From Coriolopsis trogii (lineage: Eukaryota; Basidiomycota; Agaricomycetes; Polyporales; Polyporaceae): a stretch of DNA of 64,000 bases. Positions 11,721-22,866 of the stretch are shown here, piece by piece. The stretch is from the NCBI GenBank assembly GCA_020543525.1, contig JAHYIO010000007.1:868001-932000 (forward strand), given 5' to 3'. A model generated the notes under the pieces. That model made no database searches and was not told the origin of the DNA. It saw nothing but the letters and a program-made list of their open reading frames with translations. Made by a program: the position numbers and the translations under genes. The stretch's first letter is position 1. Every line of letters starts with the position of its first letter.

Positions 11721-11820
11721 TGAGTGGCTCAATTGTTAGAATGTGGTGCGACATTCATGGTATAGTATTTTTCCGGGGTTCGATCCCAGCGTTGGCCAGT
11801 GGCATACAGGTAATTTTTTT
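11721..11820 (+). other. Pol III-like A box / B box with T7 terminator: tRNA relic, SINE fragment or small RNA
   Basis: TGGCTCAATTG at 11725-11735 fits the tRNA A box, and GGTTCGATCC at 11777-11786 fits the B box; a TTTTTTT run follows at 11814-11820. The spacing suits a Pol III internal promoter. However, no good cloverleaf forms: the T stem has only two clear pairs, the D stem is broken, and the acceptor stem is at best five pairs (GTATG at 11714-11718 with CATAC at 11803-11807). A working tRNA is therefore unlikely. A degenerate tRNA or tRNA-derived SINE is the best reading. Confidence 0.35.
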
Positions 11821-12344
11821 ACTGTCGTGCAAAGTACGCCGAGGGGAAGAGTGGCTACATGTGACTATTGCTGCTCAGTTGTGTTTATGGAAAGCACTTG
11901 GAGCAAATCCCTTTGGGCGCTTCCGGCCCTTCTGTGCACAGTTACATATCACCCAGATGTCTCTAAGCAATTGGCATGTACTAGACTGGGTACCATGCTT
12001 CACAAACACAGAGCGATTCGAGCACCGATAGACCTGGATGAAGACGAGACTTCGAGCACCAATCTGAATCTCCTCCTCTCCTCCCATCGAGTACTTCATT
12101 CGAAAGCTCTGGATGCGTACCGCATCCGTCAGCTCCTACGCCTGCTAGATGACTAGGGGTATATACACAGATACTCAGAGTCGGGGAGGCTACCTATTGC
12201 AAGCACAGCTCATCACCTATGCATTACGCGTCAGCAATCCCTGAAACCGGATGTCTTCAGAAACACAGAAACAAATAGTATATGCAGAGAAGTACACAGC
12301 GAAAATAACATCAAGACAGACGAGGGAAGCAGACGAGTCGCCCA

Positions 12345-14607
12345 CTATGCTTCCGACTTTTTCTTTTTCTTCTTCTTCGTCCCGTCTCCGTTCACCGCGT
12401 CTCCATCCTCTGTCGCAGCGGCCGCAGCTGCCTTCTCTGCCTTGCGAGCCTTTTTCCTCGCCTTCCGCTCCTCCTCTGTCTCTTCCTTTGGCTGCAACAT
12501 GCGCGTCAGGAACCTGATCTGAGTATCGAGAGTGATACGACAGCCCACATACCTTCTCCTCGGCGTCCACGTCCATCGCCGCCTCACTCTCTCTCCGCTT
12601 CCGCTTCTTCTCCTTCTTGCTCTCCTTCGTCTCCCTCTCCTCGTCCTCGTCCCTATCAACGTCCATCCGCGCCTCCGCAATGCCCTCCGCGATCTCGTCC
12701 TTCTCCGCGGCCCGCTTCTTCGCCTTGCGCTCTTCCTTCGCCTTCTTCTTCTCCGCCTTCTCCGCCTTGACGTCTAAGACCGCCTTGACCGCCGCCTCCA
12801 TCGGCTCCCGCTGGGTCGGCATCAGGTCGACCGCATCCGCGGCGGTGTTATACGTCTTAGTCTCGCCCGTCATCTGGAAGCGCGCCTGCTTCTTGCCCGC
12901 GAACGCAGACCGCACCGTCGTCGCGTCGCCCTGCTGCTCGAGCGCGTGTAGGCGCGCCTCGAGCTTCGCGCGGTTTTCCATGCCTATTGAAGGCGCTTGC
13001 GGCTCGGACTTGTCGTCGGCGTCGGTCAGCGCGTCGACACGGATCGAGAGAGCGGCTTTGGTTGCGACCATACGGGCCATCTGGGTGCGATGTTAGTGAA
13101 CACTATTGGCCTCTTCGCAGAAGAACGAAAGATATACCTTTCCCTTGAGTTTTGGTGGTGCTTGGCCAATGAGGGATGCCTGGAGTACCGATCTAAGCGA
13201 GAGCACCCAGACCAAAGGACGCGTCAAGACTCACATGGTAGATGAGACCGTATTTTGGCGTGTCATGCTTCGTCTTCAGTGCACGAAAGAGTGCCTTCTC
13301 GGCGCCAAGGATTTGGATGGTACTTGCTGGGTGCTTCGCAAGGGAGAGCAAGCTGCCAGCGTGGCTGATGAGACGTGCGCCGACGAGGTCGCCGACGAGA
13401 GCGGTGAGGTTGGGGGCAATCGCATTCATACGATTCCGGAGGTACTCTGCGAGCTGTGTACGGTAGGCGGAGATGGAGATGACTTGGTCACAAAGCGAGT
13501 TTATGTGCGCCATGTCGGATTCGGAGATATCAGTACCCATGGAGATGACGGCTGCTGCCTTTAATGTCGCCTCCAAGTCTTCCGGGAGGATGGCAGCAAA
13601 GTCAGTGGAAGCGGCATTTGTGCGGAAACCTATACAGAACGTTAGAATGATACACGACGGGTTCACGTCAAAACAGAAACTTACCCATCGTCTTAATGAC
13701 TTTCGCGTAGGCGATGTTGTCCACGATAATCTTCGCCATTTCAGGGAAGTGCCAGCCGTACCATTCCTACAGGACGAAGCTCAATAACACGAATGGGGGA
13801 CGACACCTGTGTACTGACCTTGACACGCATCGCGTAAATATTGATCTCCTTGTCGAGGTCGTCGAGAAGAGCAATCGCCTGAACGATCATCGTGTCCACC
13901 TTGTCTGGCGAGAACTTGAGCTTGAATCTTGGTGGAAAGTTGTGAATTCAGCAAGACCGCAATATGACGACGTCAGTTAGAAGAGACTGACCGTGACAAC
14001 GAGTGACTTAGACCCAAGCTCATGGTCGCGAGGTCTTTGGGATCCAAACCGTCAAGCAGCGAAGTTAATTGGGAGCGGATTCCATGGAACAGCTCCGTCA
14101 TGTTTGGAGAGACGACCTTGACTCCGAGCTTCTCCTTGATCGCCTTGCCTGCGCTCATACGTTCGCAACATCTCCATGCTCAATTCAACTTGAACACATA
14201 CCGATCCCACTGTCGAAGACAGCCAATGTCTCCTTGGTCTTCCCTTTGCCGACGACTTCATCGGACAGGAACTTTTTCAGGGTCTTCGTGAGCTTCTGCT
14301 CCTGAAGCGCGGTGATTTCCTCCACTGCGGTCGCAGTCGAGGTAAAGCGGTGAATGGCTTTCAGCTTGAGCCTGTGGTAGGAAACCCGTATTTAGCGACA
14401 TGTTCGCGAGAGGATTTGATGGCGAATGACAAGAGTAGCCGACCAAATCGTGAATGCAATACTAGCAACATTACTTCCGTATACTCACAGCTTGCTTGCC
14501 TTCTCCGGAGTCTCAAACTCCTTCCACAGGTTGTCGCTCTCGAGTTTTCCATCGTCGGTAAGCTTGAACAGACAGTAGCCCAGCGACGTCTCGTAAAGAA
14601 CAAGCAT
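12345..14607 (-). CDS. NOP58: Box C/D snoRNP core protein Nop58
   Basis: Scaffold of box C/D snoRNPs that guide 2'-O-methylation of rRNA and pre-rRNA cleavage. Nine exons: 14607-14489, 14371-14202, 14148-13992, 13927-13819, 13766-13685, 13629-13235, 13179-13138, 13080-12553 and 12491-12345; 582 residues. Start [16 protein letters not shown]; coiled-coil region around [15 protein letters not shown]; Nop domain with [19 protein letters not shown] and [18 protein letters not shown]; then the lysine-rich KKE/D tail ending [10 protein letters not shown]. All eight introns are GT-AG and phase-consistent. I looked for box C/D snoRNA motifs only in the intron at 14372-14488 and saw none; the other introns were not checked for them. 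Confidence 0.96.
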
Positions 14608-14915
14608 TTTTGGCGTGCCTCAGGACTCTCAGACAAGCGGCACAGTAGGAAGAAAGGCGCACAGCGGAGGTACGCAGCGATACAGAGACCCAAGGCGAGT
14701 TTGCACACTGACTCGCACAACGACCTCGTGCCGAAATTTTGTGGAGAGTATTCGTGGGAACACGTGCTCTAGGGGGACCGCGTCCGGGCGCTAACATCCC
14801 GGCGCGCCTTAGCCGCGACCGCGAGGTGACCGTGTACAGCGGTCCCGACGTCCAGCTAAATCAGACTCACTCCTTGGGAACTGTGATTCCGTGACACTCC
14901 TTGCTCTCTCCCACC

Positions 14916-17352
14916 ATGTTCAAGGCAGTTGCTGCTGTAGCGGCTCTGGCTCTGTTCGCTGTGTCTTACGCCCAACAAGTTGTGTTTGACAACAGGGCCG
15001 CTTTCCGCCCTCCGGTGTCTGGATCGTTAACGATACCGAGCAACCTCACGGTCTCGACGCGTTCTCTGGCTTCAGTCACCTCTCAGGACGAGTATCTTGC
15101 TTTGGGGCACCCTCGCTTTCCTGCTCACCAGGTTCGGATCAAGAAGACGGACTTCTGTGACCCTACTGTCAAGTAAGCTGGGCATCTCCGTGCGAGCACA
15201 ACCAGGCTCGAACTCAGCGTACTCACTTCATATAGTGTGTACACAGGATATTTGGACGTTGACGATGGCGCAAAACATCTCTTCTTTTACTTTTTTGAAA
15301 GCCGGCGTGACCCGGCCAACGGTAAGATCAGGTCGCGCCCGACGACGAGACGATACGCTTAGAACCTGCCTACACATGTAGACGATGTCATGATGTGGAT
15401 CAACGGAGGTCAGTGTTTGAGTATGTGTACGCAGCTGTATGCGCGTTGACCGGGATGAAATGTACACTAGGCCCAGGCTGTTCGTCCTCCATGGGTCTAC
15501 TCATGGAACTCGGTGCGTCCTTTCGGCATGTCATTCACCCTCCTAGTTCGCTGCGCCTGAGTGAATGCTTTGCACTATCGTGTTCTGGCTGGTATCTCAA
15601 ACGCCGTCTTTTGACTGACTACCTGACGGGCCTTGCGTGGACAACATCCACAGTTCCCTTACTGTGATACTGGGAAGGGGCATCGGCTTCTTCGGCGTTC
15701 TCGGATTTCTTATCATTGAAATCATCCAAACCTCTCACATATCGTGATTCTCCGCAGGTCCCTGTAGCATTGATATGCAGAACGCGTCTAGCAATGGGAC
15801 GACGTGGAATCCATACTCCTGGAACTCAGAAACGAACATCTTTTTCCTTGACCAACCGTGAGCTTCTCACAGCATCTAGGTGCCACTCACCGGAGACGCC
15901 TATGATCGTTTTGTTCCGCCTACAGAGTTGGGGTCGGCTTCTCGTACGCCGACTATGGTGAGACAGTGGAGACAACGGAAGACGCAGCCAAGAACGTGCA
16001 CGCTTTTTTGACTATCTTCTTCGAGACGTTTTCGCAGTTCAAAGGCCGCGCTTTGCACTTGGCAGGAGAGTCGTACGGCGTGTGTAAAGGTTTACAGACC
16101 GTCGTGCATCGGCTCACATGATCTACAGGGCCGATATTTGCCGGCTTTCGCAAGCTACGTGTACGACCAGAACGCCCTCGCCGAAGCGGAGGGTCGGGAG
16201 ACGCTCAACCTGACGAGCGTGCTCATCGGAAACGGCATCGTGGACGTGTCCACGTGAGTGTTCTCAGTCTTTCGTTTGACCATGTCCGATTCAGCATTCA
16301 TCTGACGACCTCCGTAGGACCTACCGCGGAAGGTACGAGATTGAGTGCGGAAGGGCTGCACTGGACGTGCCGTTCCAAAAGATCAGTACCTGTGTTCAGA
16401 TGAAGACGGCTGTGAGTCTCTGACAGGTATGATGATGTCTCAGAATCTCACGGCATCCAAAACCTTGATAGCTTCCGCGCTGCGAGAAAGCGATGAAAGA
16501 GAGTTGCATTGACGTATTTGATGCGATCAACTGCAAAGCTGCAGTTGATTTCTGTCAGGACGCAGTTAGCGGCGCCTACGAGAACAGTGGTGAGTACGTC
16601 TATCACCGCTGTTCCACCACAATGCACCATCACAGCCATATTGATTCAAACATGTCGCTCCAGGACGCAATTTCTACGACGTAACCAAGGTAACGGAACA
16701 GAATTTGTAGACCGACCGCCACCCATTTCGCTGACGCGGACATGCATACCCACAGCCTTGCCTAGGTGATCTATGCTACGACGAGGTCGGCGCGATCAAA
16801 TCCTACCTCGACGATCCCGCGACGCGGAAGCTTCTCGGGGTCGAGTCCTCTGGGAACTTCAGCTCGTGCAGCCGCGAGGTTGGGAAGCAGTTCAACGGGC
16901 GGCTGGACAAGTACGCCGTCCCGGCCCAGTTCTACGTCGCGGGCCTGCTCGAGCGCGGGGTGCCGATTCTGCTCTACTCGGGCACGTACGACTGGCAGTG
17001 CTCGTGGGCGGCGACGAAGCTCTGGCTGGAGAAGCTCGAGTGGACAGGCGCGGAGGCGTACAACACCCAGCAGTTCCGCGACTGGACCGTCAACAGGCGC
17101 AAGGCGGGCGAAGTTAAGAGTGTCGGGCCGTTGACGTTTGCGACCGTGCGCGGCGCGGGACATATGATAAGTATCTAACCTTCTCCTGCCTTCGGCCTGC
17201 TCCTTTGGCTCCGAGTTTGGCTTCACAACTTCCCTCGGTGGTCGCGGATATGGCGTGTACTGACACGAGCTTTGGCGCAGCACGTACCGCACGATAAGCC
17301 CGTCGAGGCGCTCGCGCTGGTCTCCCGGTGGCTCGCACAGAAGGAGTTGTGA
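14916..17352 (+). CDS. Secreted serine carboxypeptidase (peptidase family S10)
   Basis: Extracellular or vacuolar exopeptidase removing C-terminal residues. Twelve exons: 14916-15172, 15236-15321, 15382-15408, 15471-15512, 15758-15857, 15926-16079, 16129-16253, 16318-16411, 16472-16589, 16664-16689, 16756-17166 and 17281-17352. Signal peptide in residues 1-20 (AAVAALALFAVSYA). Oxyanion motif INGGPGCSSSMG; nucleophile in AGESYGGRYLP (split by intron 6); Asp in YSGTYDWQCSW; His in RGAGHM followed by HVPHDKP across the last junction. Paired cysteines fit the fold. The last intron lacks a GT donor in the required phase: the junction reads CATATG|ATAAGT, as if GTAAGT had lost its first G. If unspliced, the protein would end GHMISI. 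Confidence 0.9.
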
Positions 17353-18691
17353 ACGCATGACGAGAGATGGGATCGACGTCCAAGCCAGCTGCCTGGAAGA
17401 AGTCGCGGGCATGTCGGGCACGTCTCCCTTCGGCAGAAGTGTATGTAATAAAGGTGTGATCCTGCGTGATTGGGGGACGCTCTCCGCTCGTGCGTACATG
17501 CACGTCCGCACAGCGCCCACACGCATACATCCCGCGCTGTCATTGATTGCATGCATGCGCACAGTCGCGTACCCGTCGGGTTCGTCGCGTCCATCGCTTT
17601 TCCTTGTGTGTCGGACGGAGTGCTTCAGGCACCTGGCGTCTCTGCCCGAAAAGGCATAGATCGTTGTGTGCGTCGGGATCAGCAGGGCGCGCCATTGGCT
17701 TGGCTGGGCGGCGTGCCCGAGGAGCCAATGGGAGCTCGGGCTGGACATACAAACCCTAAAGGCGCTTGTCAACGTTGCGGGCGGAATTGCAGACACCGGA
17801 ACGAGAGAGCGGAACCGACTCGAGTCGCTGTCAGTGATAATTGATGATCATCACCATGTCTGGCTTCCGGGATGCTTCAAGACAAGGAGGATGCTGGAGG
17901 ATGTGCATCTCGGTCGTCGGCGTGGACGGCGACGGTGCAGAGAAGGCAGTTGTGTGGGCTTGTAGGATTGCCCGGAGTCGGTGGTCGTCGCGGAGAGGAG
18001 CTAAAATTGGAGGCGTGGCTAAAAGCTACTTAAAGATACGGGCGCAGTGCGTGATATGATTCGCATACGTATGATACAGCGGTGACTGGCAGTGATGGAC
18101 GGGGGGAGGGACTGCTGTGAATGGGGTTCACAGGACTCCGGCGTCATGCTATTGGTTCCAATCATCCAGCTCTGATATCCCACAGCAGGCGCTCTGCAGC
18201 CCAGTTTCGCAATGTTCTGACGAAGACAGCTGACCTCGCCGCACAGGCGTGCAGGACGATCGGTGGTAGAGAGGGGAAACGAGGACTGGAGGGCAGGACG
18301 AGGAGGGGGAGTGGGAGGAAGAGGAGAGAGGAAAGTGGTGGTTGTTATGGGGATAAGCAATCTGCCGGTTTCCCCGAACCAGGCGAATGGTAGACGATGG
18401 GGGCGAATCAGGAGGGCGTTGGCAGCGCGCTCGTAAAAGGGCAGCCAGGCTGCCCATCTGCCCCTCATCCCCCCTTCTCTCCTCCTCCTCCTTTTTCGGT
18501 GCTCAAGGTCAGTCCTCGGTTTCGCAGCGACCATCGTCCCGCTGACCGTCTCTGCTTCCTCTTCGTCGTCAACAGTCACTTCGGGCTGCCCGGTAGCGCC
18601 CCTGGACCACTTCCATTCGTTTCGGCTCAGTCCAACTCGTCCTTCAGCAGGCTTTCAACTCCGGCAGTAAGCAATCCAGGTTTCAATCGAC
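17353..18691. other. Intergenic, no supported gene
   Basis: About 1.3 kb between the carboxypeptidase and the ferritin-like gene. Long open frames here on both strands have no conserved features and look like by-products of GC-rich DNA. A CT-rich stretch near 18465-18500 resembles a fungal core promoter for the downstream gene. Confidence 0.55.
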
Positions 18692-20244
18692 ATGCCTTCT
18701 TTCGCCTCTCTTCTTGCCCTCGCGGCTCCCTTGATGGTTCTCGGTGCGCCTGCCCCCCTCAAGCGGGATACGGCCACCAACCTCCTAGTCCTCAGTGCGT
18801 CTCTTTCTTCTTCCTCCCACCGCTATCACCGACATTTTCCACTCCCCTTTCAGAGTTCGCAGATGTCCTAGAGCAGTTCGAGTCAGAGTTCTACAAGCAG
18901 GCCCTCGAGAAGTTCCAGGCATCAGACTTCACGTCTGCTGGCTTCGTCTCCGCTCAGGTCCCAGTCGAGCAGTTCCAGCTGATCCAAGCTGATGAGGCAG
19001 CGCACGCCACCATTCTCGAGGTACGGTCTCGATTTCACCCTCTTCAGCCGTTCTGGTGCTCAGGAAGCTCTTGCCATCTAGTCAACGATCCAGACCCTTG
19101 GCGACTCTGCCATCCAGGGCTGCCAATTCGACTTCAGCGGTGCGCTCAAGGACGTCCCGACTATGGCTGCGACTGCCCGTGTGGTAGAGAACCTGGGCGT
19201 GTCTGCTTACCTTGGAGCTGCTCACCTCATCGACGACCCTGTGCTCCTTACCGCGGCCGGCTCGATCTTGACTGTTGAGGCCCGTCACCAAACGATCCTC
19301 AATGTCCTCAACAACGGTGTTTCCATTCCTCAAGCGTTCGACATCGGACTGCTCCCCAATGAGGTCTTGGCCATCGCGGGTGCATTCATATCCAACTGCG
19401 ATCTCGGTGTCCCAGGTAGAATCTCGCAGTCACTCCCACGTGCAATATCACTTGCTGACTGGTGTTTACAGCCAACGCACCATTGACGATCACGAACACG
19501 GGAACCGTCCAGCCCGGCACGAAGTTGACGTTCTCTTCCCCCGCTATCAACGGTTCCACCGACGTAGGTAGTTCGGCTACAACCTACTTTTCGCTTGACT
19601 GAAAGTATTCTGTTTCATAGGGTTTCCACTGCCAAATGCTCGTCGGTGGCGCGCCCACTACCATCTCGCTGCCGATCGACGAGTGCGTCGTTCCGGAAGG
19701 CGTTGAGGGTCCCGTTGCTCTCTTTGTCACCGCCGACGACCAGCCCCTGAACAACAACGTCCGCGACCGTGCGGGCCAAGCTATCATTGCTGGCCCGACC
19801 ATGACCTTCATTGACACTCAGAAGCAGCTCCTCTCGCAGCTCGCCCTCGCCGCGGGTAGCAGCGACAGCAACAACAACAGCGCTAACAGCGGTGCCTCCA
19901 GCTCGAGCACCACGACCATCACCCCGCCTGAGGCTAGCTCCATCATCGCGTCTGCCTCAAGTGCGAGCACTGCTGCCCCTACCGCTACCGACAGCTCGTC
20001 TGGCTCGTCCAACCAGTCCGCCTCGTCCACCGACGGCAGCAACGGAGTCGCGAACGCTCAGTCAGGAAGCGCTGCCGCTCCCGCACCCAGCTCGACGGGC
20101 GCTGCCGCTGCTGCTGCACCACCTCCCGAATCTGACAAGACCGTCGTGGAGGCCCCAGGCACGCGCAACATCGCGACTGGCCCGAGCCCGAACGGTGCGA
20201 TCACCATCGACGGCTGGGTGGACCCCAAGCCGGCTGCGAACTAA
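18692..20244 (+). CDS. Secreted ferritin-like-domain protein (Rds1 type)
   Basis: Five exons: 18692-18794, 18854-19020, 19082-19415, 19472-19563 and 19621-20244; 439 residues. Signal peptide (LLALAAPLMVLG) with a likely KR cleavage in PAPLKRDT. A four-helix ferritin-like domain covers residues 32-200. It carries two ExxH-type metal motifs, DEAAHATILE and VEARHQTI, so a diiron site is plausible. A beta-rich segment follows (NAPLTITNTGTVQPG), then a Ser/Ala/Thr/Pro-rich low-complexity tail, probably glycosylated or disordered, ending in DGWVDPKPAAN. There is no C-terminal hydrophobic segment, so no GPI anchor. Related fungal genes are stress- or starvation-induced; the function here is inferred from the family only. 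Confidence 0.85.
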
Positions 20245-21129
20245 GTTATCGTCTTTGTTCGCTGACGTGGAGCGGTGCCATCCTACACGACATTACTGTG
20301 CACGCCCACGAGATTTGCTGTATAGCCTAGGGGTACATACGCGGACACTTCCCTCAACTCATATGGACATGGGCTTTGACTAGGACATTGTTTGATCTCG
20401 GCATCTCACATACCATCTATATCGTTAGATAGGCGCATAGCTAAAGGCTAGTACTGGTTGCTTTTCTTTTTAATCCCCCTTTCGTTCGCTCTTGCCCTGC
20501 TGATTGCTTTACGACACCCCCTCCTGCCGCTACTGCTTGTTTCGATGAGAGGCTGGCCGGTCCAAATTTTGTTGCCCATACCGCAGATGATCGTGTTTGT
20601 CGTAGGGTACGAAGTTATGGCCGAAAAAGTCATCCGTTACAAACATCGTTCGCCGTCCGTCGACGGAGGGGAGGTCATTCGTGCCGAGCTCGATATGTTT
20701 GGAAGTGGTAAGTCTTGTGTGGTTCGCCGATTGGGGCGGGCGTGCGCTGCGGTTGTATTTGGTTGTCACGGAGAATACCAGATGTCGCAGAGGTGAGTCA
20801 GTCTGGAAATCCAGGGATGTCATTGAGTTCTGACTGCAAGATGCCTTCTACCTCAGATCATGGTCTGTCGGGCAGGACACATGCATGGCCAGGGTCCTAG
20901 GGTCCTAGGGAGAGAGACAGCTGAGGCAGTGTCGAGTCAGTGATTTTGCTGCACGCTGGTTCCAGTGCCGTCCGAGTCGATGATGTCCCTCTTCGGCCTT
21001 GTCTGTGCATGCAGACCCCGGTCAATGGTGACATGGATTCGTTTATAAGGTCATCACCGCTGCCCAGCGGTGCCATCTGCCCCTCTCCGCCCACCCCCTG
21101 CTGTGAGGGACCAGACGTATCACGGTCTG
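20245..21129. other. Intergenic, no supported gene
   Basis: About 0.9 kb. It contains a hydrophobic frame near 20458-20640 without an ATG start or recognisable family, and a short direct repeat, agggtcctagggtcctaggg, at 20892-20911. I see nothing else that I can support. Confidence 0.5.
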
Positions 21130-22461
21130 ATGGATACGCCTCTGCCTCCACCGCCGACCTCGCCTCCGCCTCCACCCTCATCTTCGCCTCCGCCTATCCC
21201 TCCACAAGTACCAGACCGGCCGGCACCTCAGCCGACGCCGGCACGATCTCGAGGTCTCATACCTGAGCCCCCGCACGGGCACGGGAGGCGGTACGTGGAT
21301 CAAATGGTCGATGGTGACAGAGAAGACTTCCAACATGCAAAGGTAAAAACGATAGTCGACCCGAACCCGCATCCGGCCACAACGCTCATCTTCCAATGGT
21401 ACAGGTCATGATCAAGGAGATCGTGCTCGGCATCCTCGACAGCAGAGTGTCGTGGTCAAAGCAGAAACCAGCCCGCCAGCGTGAACTGATATCGACTGTG
21501 AGCACCAGCCACTATGTCCCAATCCTTTAGTCGATGGACATGTGTACGGTGACACCACATTGTACTGAGACTTGTTGATGTGCACAGGTAGTGGCTGCCT
21601 ATCCGGCCTTCTTGAAGTACGAAAACAACTGGCCGGTATTTTACTACTGCTACCAGTCCTTCACTCGCCTCCGCAACAGTCCGCCGAGGCCAAAGAACGT
21701 ATCCGTCGCGGCGGAAGACGCGTCCCCAGCCACGTACGCGCCACGGAGTCAGAGGGTGAGAAACTATCTCTCGCTGTTGTTCAGCAGCATGCACCGACCG
21801 TGACTGACTGAAATCTGCCACTCATCCATCCGTTGTGTGTATCGACACTGACAGCGCGTTCGTACGCACACTGACTATCCCTCAAGCTCCAATCAACCGG
21901 AGCAGACTCGCTTTTCGACGCCACGGACGCCGTCCACGCCACTTCGACCTCCCCAGGCTGTACGTATTCCCTCCCCTCTCCCTGGGTCGGATTCATGCAT
22001 GAGACGTATCTGTGTCTGACCCCGCGCGGCTTCGCCTACAGGTTCAGCCTCGGAGCGCAAGCCCAGCGTATTCCGACACATCGACCGCATACAGCCCGCC
22101 CACCCAACCCACCGGCACTTCGCAGGCTCAACACGCCAAAAGCCAGTCTCGAGGGCCCCAGTCATCCCAGTCCCAGCCCGGGTCCCGCCCCCAACCCCAG
22201 ACGGCCACGAGCGGCGAGCAAGAAGTCCTCGACTTCCTCCTCCTCATCGACGGCACCTTCGCGTCCCTCCTGAGCCGCTTCGTGTCCGCCGGGATCGACA
22301 GCGAGGTGAGGCTGGCGAGCATGGGCCAGTGGACCGCGGCTGAGCGGGATGTGTTCCTGAGGTGCGACGTCAGGCTGAGCCCGTTCGAGACCAGGGTCGT
22401 GCTCGGGGGGCTCGAGAGGCTGTATGTTGCTCAGACTCGGAAGACGTCGACGAGTGGCTAG
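21130..22461 (+). CDS. Orphan-family protein B (paralogue of the gene at 8614-9666)
   Basis: Unrecognised family. Five exons: 21130-21342, 21405-21497, 21588-21755, 21855-21959 and 22042-22461; 332 residues. It begins with a polyproline stretch (PPPPTSPPPPPSSSPPP) and then REDFQHAK at the end of exon 1, matching DEDAFRNAK of paralogue A at the same splice site. Exon 2 has the same 31-codon length. Exon 3 opens with VVAAYPAFLKYENNWPVFYY. Exons 4-5 encode a Ser/Pro/Gln-rich linker and the C-terminal block FLLLIDGTFASLLSRF, AGID, DVRLSPFETRVV. Unlike A, all introns are GT-AG and there is one extra intron. No signal peptide. Likely intracellular; the role is unknown. Confidence 0.78.
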
Positions 22462-22866
22462 CGTCCGGACGTGTATCGGTACCGTCTATCCTGCAACGTG
22501 CATGGTGTGTGTAGGAACTCTGTTGGGCGAGAGAACGTGCTGGTGACTTGTACTTGCGTCGTACGCCGAGATTCTGGATACTGCGAATGCATGACGAAGA
22601 TTGTCGACATGTAGTCTTAGCAATGAGAGAGCGTCTGCGTTACGAGTCCACAACATTACGCGTCTGCACCCGAACACGGAGTGCCACATCAAAACATCGA
22701 CCGCGAGATGCATATCGTGCGAGCATGCTTCGCTTACGTCTCGACCTTTTCAGACCCGTGAGAGAGAAGTGAAGGAGCGCTGAAGCATACAACCACCACA
22801 CAAGACGAGGGCTACATCCTAGCGATACAACGAAGCTGAACAACACAGGCGACTTCCTGTGTAGAA

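Noticed and set aside
11721..11800. Functional tRNA gene
   Set aside because: A and B boxes are present, but the T, D and acceptor stems do not pair properly.
11743..12156. 137-codon plus-strand frame
   Set aside because: Overlaps the Pol III-like element, has no ATG-supported domain, and its composition looks non-coding.
16771..17796. Open frame of 341 codons opposite the carboxypeptidase
   Set aside because: Antisense shadow of the GC-rich last exons; the sense strand encodes the catalytic motifs.
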